In this document: positions 23,873 to 32,875 of the stretch, in pieces
Position numbering within the stretch: position 1 is the stretch's first letter
How the letters are laid out: the number at the start of each line of letters is the position of its first letter
NCBI GenBank assembly: GCA_965221655.1
Contig: OZ244906.1
Location: 1,488,001-1,552,000, forward strand
Source of the DNA: Bin107 sp965221655
GTDB taxonomy: Bacteria; UBA8248
Length of the DNA: 64,000 bases
Direction: 5' to 3'
The notes under the pieces: generated by a model
Database searches by the model: none
The model's input: only the letters and a program-made list of their open reading frames with translations
What the model was told of the DNA's origin: nothing
Made by a program: the position numbers and the translations under genes

Positions 23873-25027
23873 TCAGGCGTGCGTTTCGCTCTCTTGCACG
23901 ACTTCATGGTAGAGGCGCTCCGTCGCGTCCACGTTCGCGCGCAAGGTGAAGCCGAGTGCGAGCGCGCGGGCGGCGACGCGCATCGCGGCGGCACGCTCCT
24001 CGTCCATACACAGTGAGACGAGGCGGGCAATCTCCCCGGTGTCCGTAGGGTCATCCAGAACGTAGCCCTCCCTCCCTGCGGAGATGATTTCGGCCGCCCC
24101 GTTGCGCGAGGAAGTGACGCAGGGCAGTCCGCTGGCCAGGGCTTCCAGGCAAACGTTCGCAAAAGGGTCGTAGAGCGTGGGAAATACGAACACGTCCGCC
24201 GCGCGGTAGAGCAGGGCCGTGGGCATCTCCTCGTCCGTTACGAAGCGCACGCGCCCCTCCAGCCCCCGCGCGCGCACGAGCCGCTCGTAAGGTCCCCTGC
24301 GCCCCTGCCCGCACGCCAGCAGCCGGGGTGTTCTGCCGTCCGGGGGGCTGTCGAGCTTCGCAAATCCCTCAATCAAAAAACGCAGACCCTTTCTGAAGAA
24401 GCCGCTCCCCACGTAGAGCACGGCAAAGTCCTCCGCCGCGAGGCCGAGCCTGCCTCTGAGCTCCGTGCGTTCTGCTTCGGTCGGCGGCCTGAACTCCTCG
24501 GCGTCCACTCCGTTGTAGATGACGGGGACGTCCTGCAGGTCGAAGTGCCTCTTAATCTCCTGCGCCACCATGCGGCTGTTCGCCGTCACCCGGCGCGCAC
24601 CGCCCCCGCCCATCAGGTGCTCCTCCGTACGCAGCAGCAAGTTGTGGAGCGGATCGAGGCCGCGCACGAACCTCTCCCAGCGGGAGCGGTGGGGTGCGGA
24701 GACGCGCATCCACTCCCTGTGAAGTCCCTCCCCCGCCCGGTAGACGTCGCAGCGGCGCACCCGTTCGCACGAGTGGACGACGTCGAACCGCTCGCGCGCG
24801 AGCACCTCCTCCACGCCCCTGGCGAACGACTTCGACTTCGAGAAAGAGAACAGACCCGAAACTTCCACGGGGTGAAAACGAATCGAGGGCGCAGGCGGTT
24901 CGGGACACCTGCGGGCGATGAGATGCACCTCGTGTCCCCGGCGGTCGAGTTCCCGGGAGAGATGCCAGACGTAGCGCTCCACTCCGCCACGACGATGCAC
25001 GGCGGAGCGAATAAGCGCGATTTTCAC
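23873..25027 (-). CDS. Family 4 glycosyltransferase, WaaG/RfaG-like
   Basis: A 384-residue GT-B glycosyltransferase that adds a sugar to the LPS inner core at the cytoplasmic membrane face. It resembles WaaG in RGGVERYVWHLSRELDRRGH at the start, DVYRAGEGLHREW in the middle, VLYVGSGFFRKGLRFLIEGF and the C-terminal donor-site pattern DPFANVCLEALASGLP. The nucleotide-sugar donor is unknown; UDP-glucose would be expected for WaaG. It is followed by the O-antigen ligase gene and preceded by msbA after a 102-nt gap that shows no signal. Confidence 0.85.
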   Translation of the reverse strand: MKIALIRSAVHRRGGVERYVWHLSRELDRRGHEVHLIARRCPEPPAPSIRFHPVEVSGLFSFSKSKSFARGVEEVLARERFDVVHSCERVRRCDVYRAGEGLHREWMRVSAPHRSRWERFVRGLDPLHNLLLRTEEHLMGGGGARRVTANSRMVAQEIKRHFDLQDVPVIYNGVDAEEFRPPTEAERTELRGRLGLAAEDFAVLYVGSGFFRKGLRFLIEGFAKLDSPPDGRTPRLLACGQGRRGPYERLVRARGLEGRVRFVTDEEMPTALLYRAADVFVFPTLYDPFANVCLEALASGLPCVTSSRNGAAEIISAGREGYVLDDPTDTGEIARLVSLCMDEERAAAMRVAARALALGFTLRANVDATERLYHEVVQESETHA

Positions 25028-25129
25028 GGATAAACCTCAGGCCGGGCGGAACCTTCCAAGTCGCATCTCGCCGCGCGCAAGGCGGCGGCGAAACGGGGCG
25101 AAAGTCGGACCCTCGGTGCAGGAAAGCGG

Positions 25130-26962
25130 CTACGGACGCGGGGCGCGGCCCTCGTCCACCGGAATCTTCTCACCGAGCAAATAATCCTGCGGCGCCTCCT
25201 CATTCGCGGCCTCGCCGGCAAGAGGCGCATCTTCGCTTGCGAACTGCATCTCGTAGAGCCTTTTATACAGACTGTTTCGTTCCATGAGCACCTCGTGCGT
25301 GCCGCGCTCCACGATGCACCCTCCGTCGAGCACGAGGATCAGGTCTGCGTTTCTCACCGTGGAAAGTCTGTGGGCCACCACGATGGTGGTGCGGCCCTTC
25401 ATCAAGGGATCGAGGGCTTCCTGGATCAACTGCTCGCTCTCGGTGTCGAGTGCGCTCGTGGCCTCGTCGAGCAGCAATATGGAGGGGTTGCGCAAAATCG
25501 CGCGGGCGATGGCGATGCGCTGCCGCTCCCCGCCCGAAAGGCGTACGCCCTCCTCGCCCAGCACGGTGTCATAGCCCTTTTCGAGCCCGGCGATGAAGTC
25601 GTGCGCGTTGGCCGCCTTCGCCGCCACGACGACTGCCTCCCTGCTCACCGGGCCGTCCACTCCGTAGGCGATGTTGTTCTCCGCCGTGTCGTTGAAGAGG
25701 ACCACCTGCTGGGCCACTACGGCTATCTGGGCGCGCAGGCTGTGCAGTGAGTATGCGGAGGCGTCCTTGCCGTCAAACAGAATTCTCCCGCGGCTCGGCG
25801 CATAGAAGCGGGGAATCAGGTCGAGCAGCGTGCTCTTGCCCGCACCGCTCATGCCCACGACGGCCAGCGTGCAGCCCGCGGGCACCGCCACGTCGATGTT
25901 CTCGAGCACCGGCTCCTCGCCGTAGGAGAAATGTACGGCCTCGAACCTGATTTCCCCCGAGAGCCGTCCCATCGTCTCGCCCCGGGGGTTTTTGTCCTCG
26001 TGGTCGTGCTCGTCCATCATCTCGAAGACCGACTGCGCACCCGCGATGCCTTCCATCATGCTGTTAAACACGCGGGTGAAAGACTTGAGCGGGTTGTAGG
26101 CCATCCCCAGGGCGACGGCGAAACTCGTGAGTTTTCCCGGGTCCATGCCCCCCAGGATGACTGCGCGCGCCCCAAACCACAAAACTCCCGCGCCCAGAAT
26201 GCCGCCGATAATCTCGACCATGGGAGGCGCAAGCGAGCGCACCCACATCGCACGCATCACGGTGTCGAAAAAAGACCGGGTGGCCGACGCGAAGCGGCCC
26301 TCCTCCCTCTCTTCGGCCCCGAACGCCTTGACGACGCGAATGCCCGCGTAGGTTTCCTTCATCAAGCTGCTCATGTCCCCCATCCGCACCTGGGTTCTGC
26401 GCGTGATATGGCGAATCTTCTCTCCCATCTTTATGACCAGAAACCCGACGAGGGGCACGATGAAGATGAAGATGAGCGCCATGGCAGGGCTTTGGTAAAT
26501 CGCCACGCCAAGCAAAGCGACGAAGGTGATTCCGTGGCGCAACAGGTCGCGCACGGAGTTCGTCGCCGCGTACTGCATCAGTGAAATGTCGTAAATGACC
26601 TTGGCGATGAGCTCTCCGGTCGTGCGCGCCTCGAAAAAGCGCAGCGGCAGATGGATGAAATGGCGGTGCAGTGCGTTGCGCACGTCCATCACGATGCGCT
26701 GCCCCACCCAGTACATGCAGTAATGTTGCCAATAGGCGGCGGCGCCCTTCGCCAGATAAACGGCGACGAGCGACGCGCAGATGAACAAGACGGCGTCGAG
26801 GCGCCGTGCTATCAGGAGGTCGTTGATCACATACTGAACGAGGTAGGCCGGGTAGGCGTTCAGCCCGCCCACGACGATCGTGCAAGCGACGGCAACGGCG
26901 AACCTGAGCTTGTAGGGGCGCAGATACCCCAACAACCGAAGGTAGACCTGGGGGCGGCTCAC
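25130..26962 (-). CDS. msbA: Lipid A export ABC transporter ATP-binding/permease protein
   Basis: A 610-residue half-transporter that forms a homodimer and flips lipid A-core across the inner membrane. Six membrane helices occupy about residues 15-320. The nucleotide-binding domain has Walker A GMSGAGKST, signature LSGGERQR, Walker B ILLLDEATSALD and switch His in VVAHRLST. A C-terminal tail of about 30 residues is acidic and proline-rich, longer than in E. coli MsbA. The GTG start at 26962 overlaps the stop of the upstream glycosyltransferase as GTGA, showing translational coupling. Its place amid core glycosyltransferases supports lipid A-core as substrate rather than drugs. Confidence 0.93.
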   Translation of the reverse strand: MSRPQVYLRLLGYLRPYKLRFAVAVACTIVVGGLNAYPAYLVQYVINDLLIARRLDAVLFICASLVAVYLAKGAAAYWQHYCMYWVGQRIVMDVRNALHRHFIHLPLRFFEARTTGELIAKVIYDISLMQYAATNSVRDLLRHGITFVALLGVAIYQSPAMALIFIFIVPLVGFLVIKMGEKIRHITRRTQVRMGDMSSLMKETYAGIRVVKAFGAEEREEGRFASATRSFFDTVMRAMWVRSLAPPMVEIIGGILGAGVLWFGARAVILGGMDPGKLTSFAVALGMAYNPLKSFTRVFNSMMEGIAGAQSVFEMMDEHDHEDKNPRGETMGRLSGEIRFEAVHFSYGEEPVLENIDVAVPAGCTLAVVGMSGAGKSTLLDLIPRFYAPSRGRILFDGKDASAYSLHSLRAQIAVVAQQVVLFNDTAENNIAYGVDGPVSREAVVVAAKAANAHDFIAGLEKGYDTVLGEEGVRLSGGERQRIAIARAILRNPSILLLDEATSALDTESEQLIQEALDPLMKGRTTIVVAHRLSTVRNADLILVLDGGCIVERGTHEVLMERNSLYKRLYEMQFASEDAPLAGEAANEEAPQDYLLGEKIPVDEGRAPRP

Positions 26963-28128
26963 GCGGAATCCTCGAGCGAAACGGATTCGAGGCGCAGCGT
27001 GCGCGCGTAGACCCGTTCCACCAGTTCGGCGCGGCGTGCGCGGTCGTAGAGCTTCTCGACGCGCTCACGCCCTGCCCGCCCGTACGCCAGGCGGGTAGGC
27101 GCATCCTGAAGGAGAGCCGCGAAAGCCGCGGCCATGCGATCCGCCGCGCCGGGAGCGCCCCAGGGCACCACCCGCGCCGTCTTGCCTTCCTCGACGATTT
27201 CGGAAAGGCCATTCTTGTCCGTCACGACGCATGGAAGACCCACCGCCATGGCCTCGAGCACCGCGCGGCACGTACCCTCAGAACCCGGCGACATCAGCGC
27301 GAACACGTCCAGTGCGGAGAGCACCTCCACCAGGTCGTCGCCATGATATCCGACAAAATCGACCCGCTCCCCAACGCCCAACTCCTGAACCTTCTCGCGC
27401 AGGCGCGGCAAGAACTCACCCCTGCCGATGATCGCAAGACGAACCTCCGGCATCCGATCCGCCACCAGTCGAAACGCCTCCAACAATTCATAGAGCCCCC
27501 TGTTGGCGGCAAGCCGCGACACGATGCCGATGAGCGGAGTTTCGGGCGAGACGTTCAGTATTTTTCTCCCCTCGGCGCGGGCGGCGGGATGGGCCGGGGC
27601 AAATCTTGCGAGGTCTACCCCGCCCGAAATCACGTGCACCTTCTCGGGAGGGGGATTGACGCGCCGCGCGAGCAGACTCTTCAAATAACGGCTCACCGGT
27701 ATCAGGGCGTCGGTAGCCTGCGAGAGCAAATACTTCGACACCACGCTTTCGCCCACCGCCCGGGGGTGGTGGATGCTGCGTATGAGCCGCGCACCGTGGC
27801 CCGCGTATTTGAGGGTGAGGTGCGAGAGCCAGTGGTCCGCCGTCAGGTGGGCGTGCACGACATCCGCGTTCACCTCTTTGATGAGAGAAGAAAGCCCCGC
27901 GACGAAGTCCCACACCTTCCTGGGGTGCAGACTGCGCGTCGGCGTAATGCCCTCCACGCGGGGCAGACCCTCTTCTTCTGCTTTTTCCGCCAGCCTTTGT
28001 CCCTGAACGCAAACGAATTGTACGCGATGCCCTCGCTTGGCCAGGTCGGACGCCAGCACCAGCGCGGGTTCCCCCGCCCCGGACCACCAGGGAGTGCCGA
28101 CCACCTGAACGATGCTCAAGGCGCGCAT
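26959..28128 (-). CDS. Family 4 glycosyltransferase (LPS core)
   Basis: A 389-residue GT-B enzyme. The N-terminal acceptor domain holds SIVQVVGTPWWSGAGEPA and VVHAHLTADHW. The C-terminal donor domain has GIVSRLAANRGLYELLEAF and SEGTCRAVLEAMAVGLP, with the E-x7-E pattern of GT4. The sugar is unknown. It overlaps the next gene (msbA) by 4 nt and the preceding glycosyltransferase by 13 nt, so it is firmly within the core operon. It is paralogous to the neighbouring gene at 28116. Confidence 0.88.
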   Translation of the reverse strand: MRALSIVQVVGTPWWSGAGEPALVLASDLAKRGHRVQFVCVQGQRLAEKAEEEGLPRVEGITPTRSLHPRKVWDFVAGLSSLIKEVNADVVHAHLTADHWLSHLTLKYAGHGARLIRSIHHPRAVGESVVSKYLLSQATDALIPVSRYLKSLLARRVNPPPEKVHVISGGVDLARFAPAHPAARAEGRKILNVSPETPLIGIVSRLAANRGLYELLEAFRLVADRMPEVRLAIIGRGEFLPRLREKVQELGVGERVDFVGYHGDDLVEVLSALDVFALMSPGSEGTCRAVLEAMAVGLPCVVTDKNGLSEIVEEGKTARVVPWGAPGAADRMAAAFAALLQDAPTRLAYGRAGRERVEKLYDRARRAELVERVYARTLRLESVSLEDSA

Positions 28129-29225
28129 GTCGCTATCACTTCCTCGTAGAGGGTCAGAGTGTCGTCCATCATCTTCTCGACCGAGTGGCGCGCGCGCACG
28201 TAGGCGCGGCCCGCGCGGCCCATCGCTTCCCTGCGCTCCGGCTCGTCGAGCAAGGCGCGGATGCCGCCCGCGAGAGCCTCAGGGTCGTGCGCGGGTACGA
28301 CGACGCCCGCTCCCGAGGGTTTCAGCACCTCGGGTATGCCGCCAATATCGGTGCCCACGACGGGAAGGCCCATCGCCATCCCCTGCAGGGCGACCTGGGG
28401 TATGCCCTCGGTTCTCGTGGAGGCCATCACCAAAACGTCGAGAGCGGCCATGATTTCGGGAACGTCGGAGCGATATCCGAGAAAAACGACGGTCTCGTTC
28501 AACAAACCCAGACGCTTTGCTTCTCCCTCGTATTCCTCCCGCCGCGGCCCGCTGCCTGCGATGAAGAATCGCGCCTTGCACCCCTCGTCCCTGAGTGCGC
28601 GTGCGGCGGCCAGAAAATCCCCGTGTCCCTTGCTTCCCCGGAGTTGCGCCACGATTCCCACGGCGGGCGTATCTGCGGCCAGCCCCATCTCCCGGCGAAA
28701 GCCCTCGCCGGTTACCCCTTCGTGGAAGCGGCGGAAGTCCACGCCCGTCGGCAGCACACTGACCCGCTCGGGTGCGCAAGCACGCGCGTCGACAAGGATT
28801 TTGCGGATAAACTCGGCCGTCGTCATGATCCGGTGCGGAAACCGGTACACCCAGTTCAGCCCATGTGCGCTCACGGGAATGGACACGTGCCGGGTGCGCA
28901 CCACGGGCAGACCGAGCATCCTGCCCGCGACGCCCCCGAGCCAGGAGTCCTTGCTGCTGTGGGTGTGAACCAGACTCGGGCGACGCTTGCGCAGCAGCCC
29001 CAGCAGCCTCCGCAACGCAGTGAGGTCGCAGGAGGAGCGCATGCACATCGGCTCGAAGGGCACGCCGGCCGCGCGCGCCTCTTTGGCCAGCTCGCCGTTC
29101 GGCTGGCCGACGAGCAGCACCTCGTGGCCGCGCTCGATGAGCCCCCCGGCCTCGAGGAGAATGCGCTTCTCCTGCCCCCCCATACCCGGTGAGGCCTCGG
29201 TATGAACGACGCTAAGGGCGGCCAT
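28116..29225 (-). CDS. Family 4 glycosyltransferase (LPS core)
   Basis: A 369-residue GT-B enzyme with SVVHTEASPGMGGQEKRILL at the start, HTHSSKDSWLGG in the acceptor domain and GIVAQLRGSKGHGDFLAAA, TEGIPQVALQGMAMGLPVV in the donor domain. The Glu pair of GT4 is partly changed (E-GIPQVALQ), as in many heptose or hexose transferases. ATG 29225 lies inside the end of the upstream GT2 gene (14-nt overlap). The frame is open upstream to 29660 but that part is antisense-like noise. Sugar and linkage are unknown. Confidence 0.88.
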   Translation of the reverse strand: MAALSVVHTEASPGMGGQEKRILLEAGGLIERGHEVLLVGQPNGELAKEARAAGVPFEPMCMRSSCDLTALRRLLGLLRKRRPSLVHTHSSKDSWLGGVAGRMLGLPVVRTRHVSIPVSAHGLNWVYRFPHRIMTTAEFIRKILVDARACAPERVSVLPTGVDFRRFHEGVTGEGFRREMGLAADTPAVGIVAQLRGSKGHGDFLAAARALRDEGCKARFFIAGSGPRREEYEGEAKRLGLLNETVVFLGYRSDVPEIMAALDVLVMASTRTEGIPQVALQGMAMGLPVVGTDIGGIPEVLKPSGAGVVVPAHDPEALAGGIRALLDEPERREAMGRAGRAYVRARHSVEKMMDDTLTLYEEVIATCAP

Positions 29226-30024
29226 GGCCTCGACGCAACTCCCACAAAAAGGCGGCGCGCATGAACACGTACCAGGCGGAGCCGAGCGATACCCAAAGAC
29301 CAGCGGCACCGTCGCGAAAGCCCATCCGCAACACGTAGCTCCTGAAAAAGCGCCAAAGCGGACGCAAGAGAAAATCGCCGGGGCTGGGCCGCGCACCCCC
29401 CTCGAACGCATCTTGTGCCGAGAGCCTGGCGTAGGCGGCCTGCCGCTGGACGAAATCGGAGAGGTCCCGGTAGCTGTAATGCTCAATCGGCCCCGACAGG
29501 GTTTCCACCCGCCCCTCGACGAGGACGGACTCGTGAACGCTTCTCTCGCCGAACGCTCCCGCCACGCGGCGGAAAAGACGCAGCTGATGGTCCGGCCATA
29601 GGTCGCCGTGACGAAGCCAACGGCCGAAAAAGACGTTTTTGCGAGGTATGCGGTATCCATCGGCGGGAGCCGCGGCGGACAGGGCGCGGAGAATTTCTTC
29701 GGAGAGTTCGGGGGTCACGCGCTCATCCGCATCCAGGCTGAGCACCCAGGAGTGGCGCACTTGGGTGAGGGCGAAATTCTTCTGCTGCGCATAACCCTCC
29801 CAGGGATGCTGCACGACCACCGCGCCGTGCTCGCGGCATATCGCCTGCGTGCCGTCTGCACTGCCCGCGTCGACGACGACCAACTCGTCCGCCCACGAGA
29901 CGCTCGCGAGACACGTGCCGATGTTCTCCGCCTCGTTCAGGGCGACGATCGTAACGCTGATGCGCTCTCTCGCAGACCCGGACGCGGGCTCCGCTTCGGC
30001 AGACGTTTCCGCCAGGCCCGACAT
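29212..30024 (-). CDS. Family 2 glycosyltransferase, WaaE/KdtX-like
   Basis: A 270-residue GT-A enzyme. The nucleotide-sugar fold starts ISVTIVALNEAENIG, the first Asp pair is VVVDAGSADGT and the metal motif is LSLDADERVT. A downstream hydrophobic stretch near the C-terminus (LRMGFRDGAAGLWVSLGSAW) looks membrane-associated. The pattern fits the LPS core beta-1,4-glucosyltransferase WaaE, which acts on heptose I. ATG 30024 starts five bases after the stop of the Trm112-like gene; the N-terminal 20 residues are low in complexity and could be trimmed. Confidence 0.86.
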   Translation of the reverse strand: MSGLAETSAEAEPASGSARERISVTIVALNEAENIGTCLASVSWADELVVVDAGSADGTQAICREHGAVVVQHPWEGYAQQKNFALTQVRHSWVLSLDADERVTPELSEEILRALSAAAPADGYRIPRKNVFFGRWLRHGDLWPDHQLRLFRRVAGAFGERSVHESVLVEGRVETLSGPIEHYSYRDLSDFVQRQAAYARLSAQDAFEGGARPSPGDFLLRPLWRFFRSYVLRMGFRDGAAGLWVSLGSAWYVFMRAAFLWELRRGHGRP

Positions 30025-30029
30025 GCGCC

Positions 30030-30227
30030 CTAACCCCTCGCCTGGCCCTTCTCCCACTCATCGAGCGGAATGGCCTCGTCCGCCAGCATGATGGGGATGC
30101 CGTCTTCTATCCTGTAGACCAGACTCGATTCCCTGGCGATCAGAAAATTCCCGTCCCCACTCAACTCGAGCGGCGTCTTGGTGACGGGACACGCCAGTAT
30201 TTCCAACATTTCCTTATCCACGCTCAT
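30030..30227 (-). CDS. Trm112-like/UPF0434 (YcaR) small zinc-ribbon-type protein
   Basis: A 65-residue protein with the UPF0434/Trm112 pattern MLEILACPVTKTPLEL followed by SLVYRIEDGIPIMLADEA. Only one Cys of the ribbon is present, as in E. coli YcaR. Homologues often sit beside lpxK, kdsB or LPS genes in Gram-negative bacteria, and the Trm112 fold elsewhere activates methyltransferases. The role here is unknown. ATG 30227 lies after GGGAGATGGACGAAAG, a loose site. Confidence 0.85.
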   Translation of the reverse strand: MSVDKEMLEILACPVTKTPLELSGDGNFLIARESSLVYRIEDGIPIMLADEAIPLDEWEKGQARG

Positions 30228-30309
30228 CTTTCGTCCATCTCCCGTTCCCATCGGCTCTGAGAAGAACGCCCACCGAAGCCCCGCCGCTGCGGGAATCGAC
30301 GTTCCCCGT

Positions 30310-31386
30310 TCATGAAACTTTCCTATCTTCGCACATTCGGTCGCGTTTTTCATGAGCAAGACGCAGGCGCCGCAATCCCTCCACCGCCTCCTCGACCCCC
30401 ACGCGCTCCAGACACTCCACGTCCGGGCACCTCCTCGCGTAGCACCCGCTGCACGCGAGGCGATGGTGCAAAACGAGATGCCCCGCCCCCCAGGGGCCGT
30501 TTCGCACGGGCTCCGTCGGTCCCATAATCGCCAGGCAGCGCACCCCCACGGCGGCGGCCAGGTGCATGGGACCCGAATCTCCGCCCGCAAAGCAGTCGCC
30601 GCGCCGAATCAGTGCCAACATCGCACGCACGCTCGTCGCGGGCGCGACGCGGGGGCGCGTTCGCATGGCGGAGCGCACCTCCTCCGTCGCCTCCTCATCA
30701 CCCGGACCCCACACGAGGAGAACTTCCCCGCCCTCGACCTCGCACCACGAATCGCCCAGCCGCGCAAAACGCGCGGGCGCCCAGCGCTTCGTCGCCCACC
30801 CGCCGCCCGCGTGCATCACCAGCAACGGGCGGCCCGCGCCTGCCAGGTGCTTCTCCGCCTCCTCGCCCTCTTCTCCCGTTTCGTGCAGAGGAAAGCGGCA
30901 CCGCTCCCTGGGGGGAATCGGCAGGCCGAGCGGGGCGAGAAGAGAGAGATTCTTCTCCACCACGTGATGCGACTCCTCGGGAGGAGACGCCTGGTGCGTC
31001 GTAAAGACGACGTTCATCCCCTCCCTGCAAAAGCGGTGCGCGAAGCCCACGCGCACGGATGCTCCCGACGCCCACGCCAGCAAGCCGCTCTTGAGCAAGC
31101 CCTGGGCATCGAGCGCCACGTCTGCGCGCACGGCCCTTACGGCCCGCAAATCCCGCATCAGGGCGGAGAAGCCGCCCCAGGGCAGGTTTTTACGCCACGC
31201 CTTGGTGTCGATGGTCAGGATTTCGTCCACGTCCGGATTGCCGAGAAGCACCTGCCCCGGCACGGGCTCGACCGCCCAGGTGAGATGGGCGTTCGGGCGT
31301 GCGTCCTTGATGGCCGACGCCAGAGGAAGGGCGTGCACCACGTCGCCGATGGCTCCAAGCCGAACGACGAGAAAGCGCTCACCCAT
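30310..31386 (-). CDS. waaC: LPS heptosyltransferase I-like, glycosyltransferase family 9
   Basis: A 358-residue GT9 enzyme that transfers L-glycero-D-manno-heptose from ADP-heptose to the Kdo of the inner core. It begins FLVVRLGAIGDVVHALPLAS, contains the WaaC-like TWAVEP and AWRKN segments, and carries the C-terminal donor motif GGDSGPMHLAAAVG and IMGPTEP. It overlaps the hldE2 gene by 8 nt. Assignment as heptosyltransferase I rather than II or III rests on these WaaC-like segments. The C-terminus carries several Cys residues (CSGCYARRCPDVEC). Confidence 0.85.
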   Translation of the reverse strand: MGERFLVVRLGAIGDVVHALPLASAIKDARPNAHLTWAVEPVPGQVLLGNPDVDEILTIDTKAWRKNLPWGGFSALMRDLRAVRAVRADVALDAQGLLKSGLLAWASGASVRVGFAHRFCREGMNVVFTTHQASPPEESHHVVEKNLSLLAPLGLPIPPRERCRFPLHETGEEGEEAEKHLAGAGRPLLVMHAGGGWATKRWAPARFARLGDSWCEVEGGEVLLVWGPGDEEATEEVRSAMRTRPRVAPATSVRAMLALIRRGDCFAGGDSGPMHLAAAVGVRCLAIMGPTEPVRNGPWGAGHLVLHHRLACSGCYARRCPDVECLERVGVEEAVEGLRRLRLAHEKRDRMCEDRKVS

Positions 31387-31885
31387 CGGCGGGCGAACCC
31401 CCGAGGCGCGCGCCGAGTTCGGTAGAGGAATGCGTCTTGGGGTCTCCGCACACGACCACCTCTCCGCCGTAGGCGCGCACCGTCTCGCGCTCGGGAACCG
31501 TCTCGGGCGTGTAGTCCGTCCCCTTGGCGTGGACGTGGGGTTTGAAGGCGCGCAAAAGGGGAGATACGTCCAAATCTTCGAACAGCACGAGGTAGTCGAC
31601 GGGCTCGAGGCAGGAGAGCACCTCGAGGCGTTCTTCCTGTGGTACGTAGGGCCTCCCCTCGCCCTTGAGGGCGCGTGCCGAGGCGTCGCTGTTGACGGCC
31701 ACCACCAACACCTCGCCGTGCTCTTTCGCAGCGCGCAGATAGCGCACGTGGCCCACGTGCAAGACGTCGAAGCAGCCGTTGGCGAACACGATGCGCTTGC
31801 CCTGTGCGCGCAGGCTCTCCAGTACGGGTGCGAGTGCTTCCGCCCGCATCCATTTTCCCCGGCAGGCCTTCTCGCGAGCGTCCAT
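31379..31885 (-). CDS. rfaE2: D-glycero-beta-D-manno-heptose 1-phosphate adenylyltransferase (HldE C-terminal domain as a separate protein)
   Basis: A 168-residue cytidylyltransferase-fold enzyme that makes ADP-D-glycero-manno-heptose from heptose 1-phosphate and ATP. The nucleotide motif is ANGCFDVLHVGHVRYL with H43 and H46 of HxGH, and the KGTDYTPE and GGEVVVCGD segments are typical. In E. coli this domain is fused to the kinase; here it is a separate gene three bases downstream of it. ATG 31885 has GGGAGG seven bases upstream. Confidence 0.93.
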   Translation of the reverse strand: MDAREKACRGKWMRAEALAPVLESLRAQGKRIVFANGCFDVLHVGHVRYLRAAKEHGEVLVVAVNSDASARALKGEGRPYVPQEERLEVLSCLEPVDYLVLFEDLDVSPLLRAFKPHVHAKGTDYTPETVPERETVRAYGGEVVVCGDPKTHSSTELGARLGGSPADG

Positions 31886-31888
31886 GCA

Positions 31889-32875
31889 TCATCCTCCCGC
31901 GAACGTGGCGAGCAGCTCGTCGGGCTCCACCACCGTCGTTCCCGCCTTCATCACCACCAGCCCCGCCGCGCGGTTCGCGATTTCCGCGGCCTCGCGCATC
32001 GAAGCACCCGCGGCCAGGGCGAGCGTGAACGCCGCGATGACGGTATCGCCCGCACCCGTTACGTCGAGCACCTGTTTCGCGCCGTAAACGGGCACGTCCG
32101 CTCTCGCACCATCCTTCTCGAAAAGGCTCATCCCCTTATCTCCGCGGGTGATGAGAATCGCGCGCGCGTCCGTTTTCTCCAGCATGGCGCGGCCCGCGGC
32201 GTCGAGGCGCTCCGCGTCGGGCCAGTAGCCGAGAAGGGCCTCTATCTCCTCCTCGTTGGGTGTAATGGCGGTGACTCCCCGAAACGAATCTCCCGCGTAG
32301 CGACTGTCCACCGTAACGACCAAATCCGGGCGCAAGCCGCGAAGCGCCTCGCGCAGCCCCGGCGTTACGACGCCCAGCCCGTAGTCGGAGACGATGAGGG
32401 CGTCCAGATCGTCCTGTGCCATGCGCGCGACCTCTTCGAGCAGGCGGGTTTCGAGCGGCGCATCCAGCGCAAGGTTCGTCTCGCGATCCACGCGAATCAC
32501 CTGCTGGCGCGTGGTGTTGCGCCCTCCCGCCATCACGCGCGTCTTGGTGGGGGTGAAACGCGCAGCGTCCTCCCAGAGGCACGTGACGTCGATGCCGCGC
32601 GCCTCCATCGCGCGGCGCAACTCCCCGCCCGCCTCGTCCGCACCCACCGCGCTCAGCACGCGCACGCTCCCGCCCAGGGCCGCCGCGTTCATCGCCGCGT
32701 TTCCTCCGCCGCCGGGGACGACCTCGCGCCCGATGAAGTTGAGCACCAGCACGGGAGCCTCCCTGCTGATGCGCGAGGTCGCGCCGTAGACGAACTCGTC
32801 CGCGATAAAATCGCCCAACACCGCGACGCGCACGGAGGGAAACTTGCGGACGTATTCCGCCAGGTGCGCGCTCAC
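31889..32875 (-). CDS. rfaE1: D-glycero-beta-D-manno-heptose-7-phosphate kinase (HldE N-terminal domain as a separate protein)
   Basis: A 328-residue PfkB/ribokinase-family kinase that phosphorylates D-glycero-manno-heptose 7-phosphate at C1. The sugar motif is VPGGGGNAAMNAAALGG. The ATP and catalytic-Asp motif DVTGAGDTVIAAFTLAL lies near the C-terminus. The start is GTG 32875, overlapping the gmhB stop as GTGA; the longer frame to 33028 lies inside gmhB. Together with gmhB and rfaE2 it covers three of the four steps to ADP-heptose; GmhA and the epimerase HldD are not in this window. Confidence 0.92.
   Translation of the reverse strand: MSAHLAEYVRKFPSVRVAVLGDFIADEFVYGATSRISREAPVLVLNFIGREVVPGGGGNAAMNAAALGGSVRVLSAVGADEAGGELRRAMEARGIDVTCLWEDAARFTPTKTRVMAGGRNTTRQQVIRVDRETNLALDAPLETRLLEEVARMAQDDLDALIVSDYGLGVVTPGLREALRGLRPDLVVTVDSRYAGDSFRGVTAITPNEEEIEALLGYWPDAERLDAAGRAMLEKTDARAILITRGDKGMSLFEKDGARADVPVYGAKQVLDVTGAGDTVIAAFTLALAAGASMREAAEIANRAAGLVVMKAGTTVVEPDELLATFAGG

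Noticed and set aside
28116..29660. 514-residue form of the glycosyltransferase
   Set aside because: The first 145 residues are antisense-like noise overlapping the GT2 gene; the family N-terminus begins at ATG 29225.
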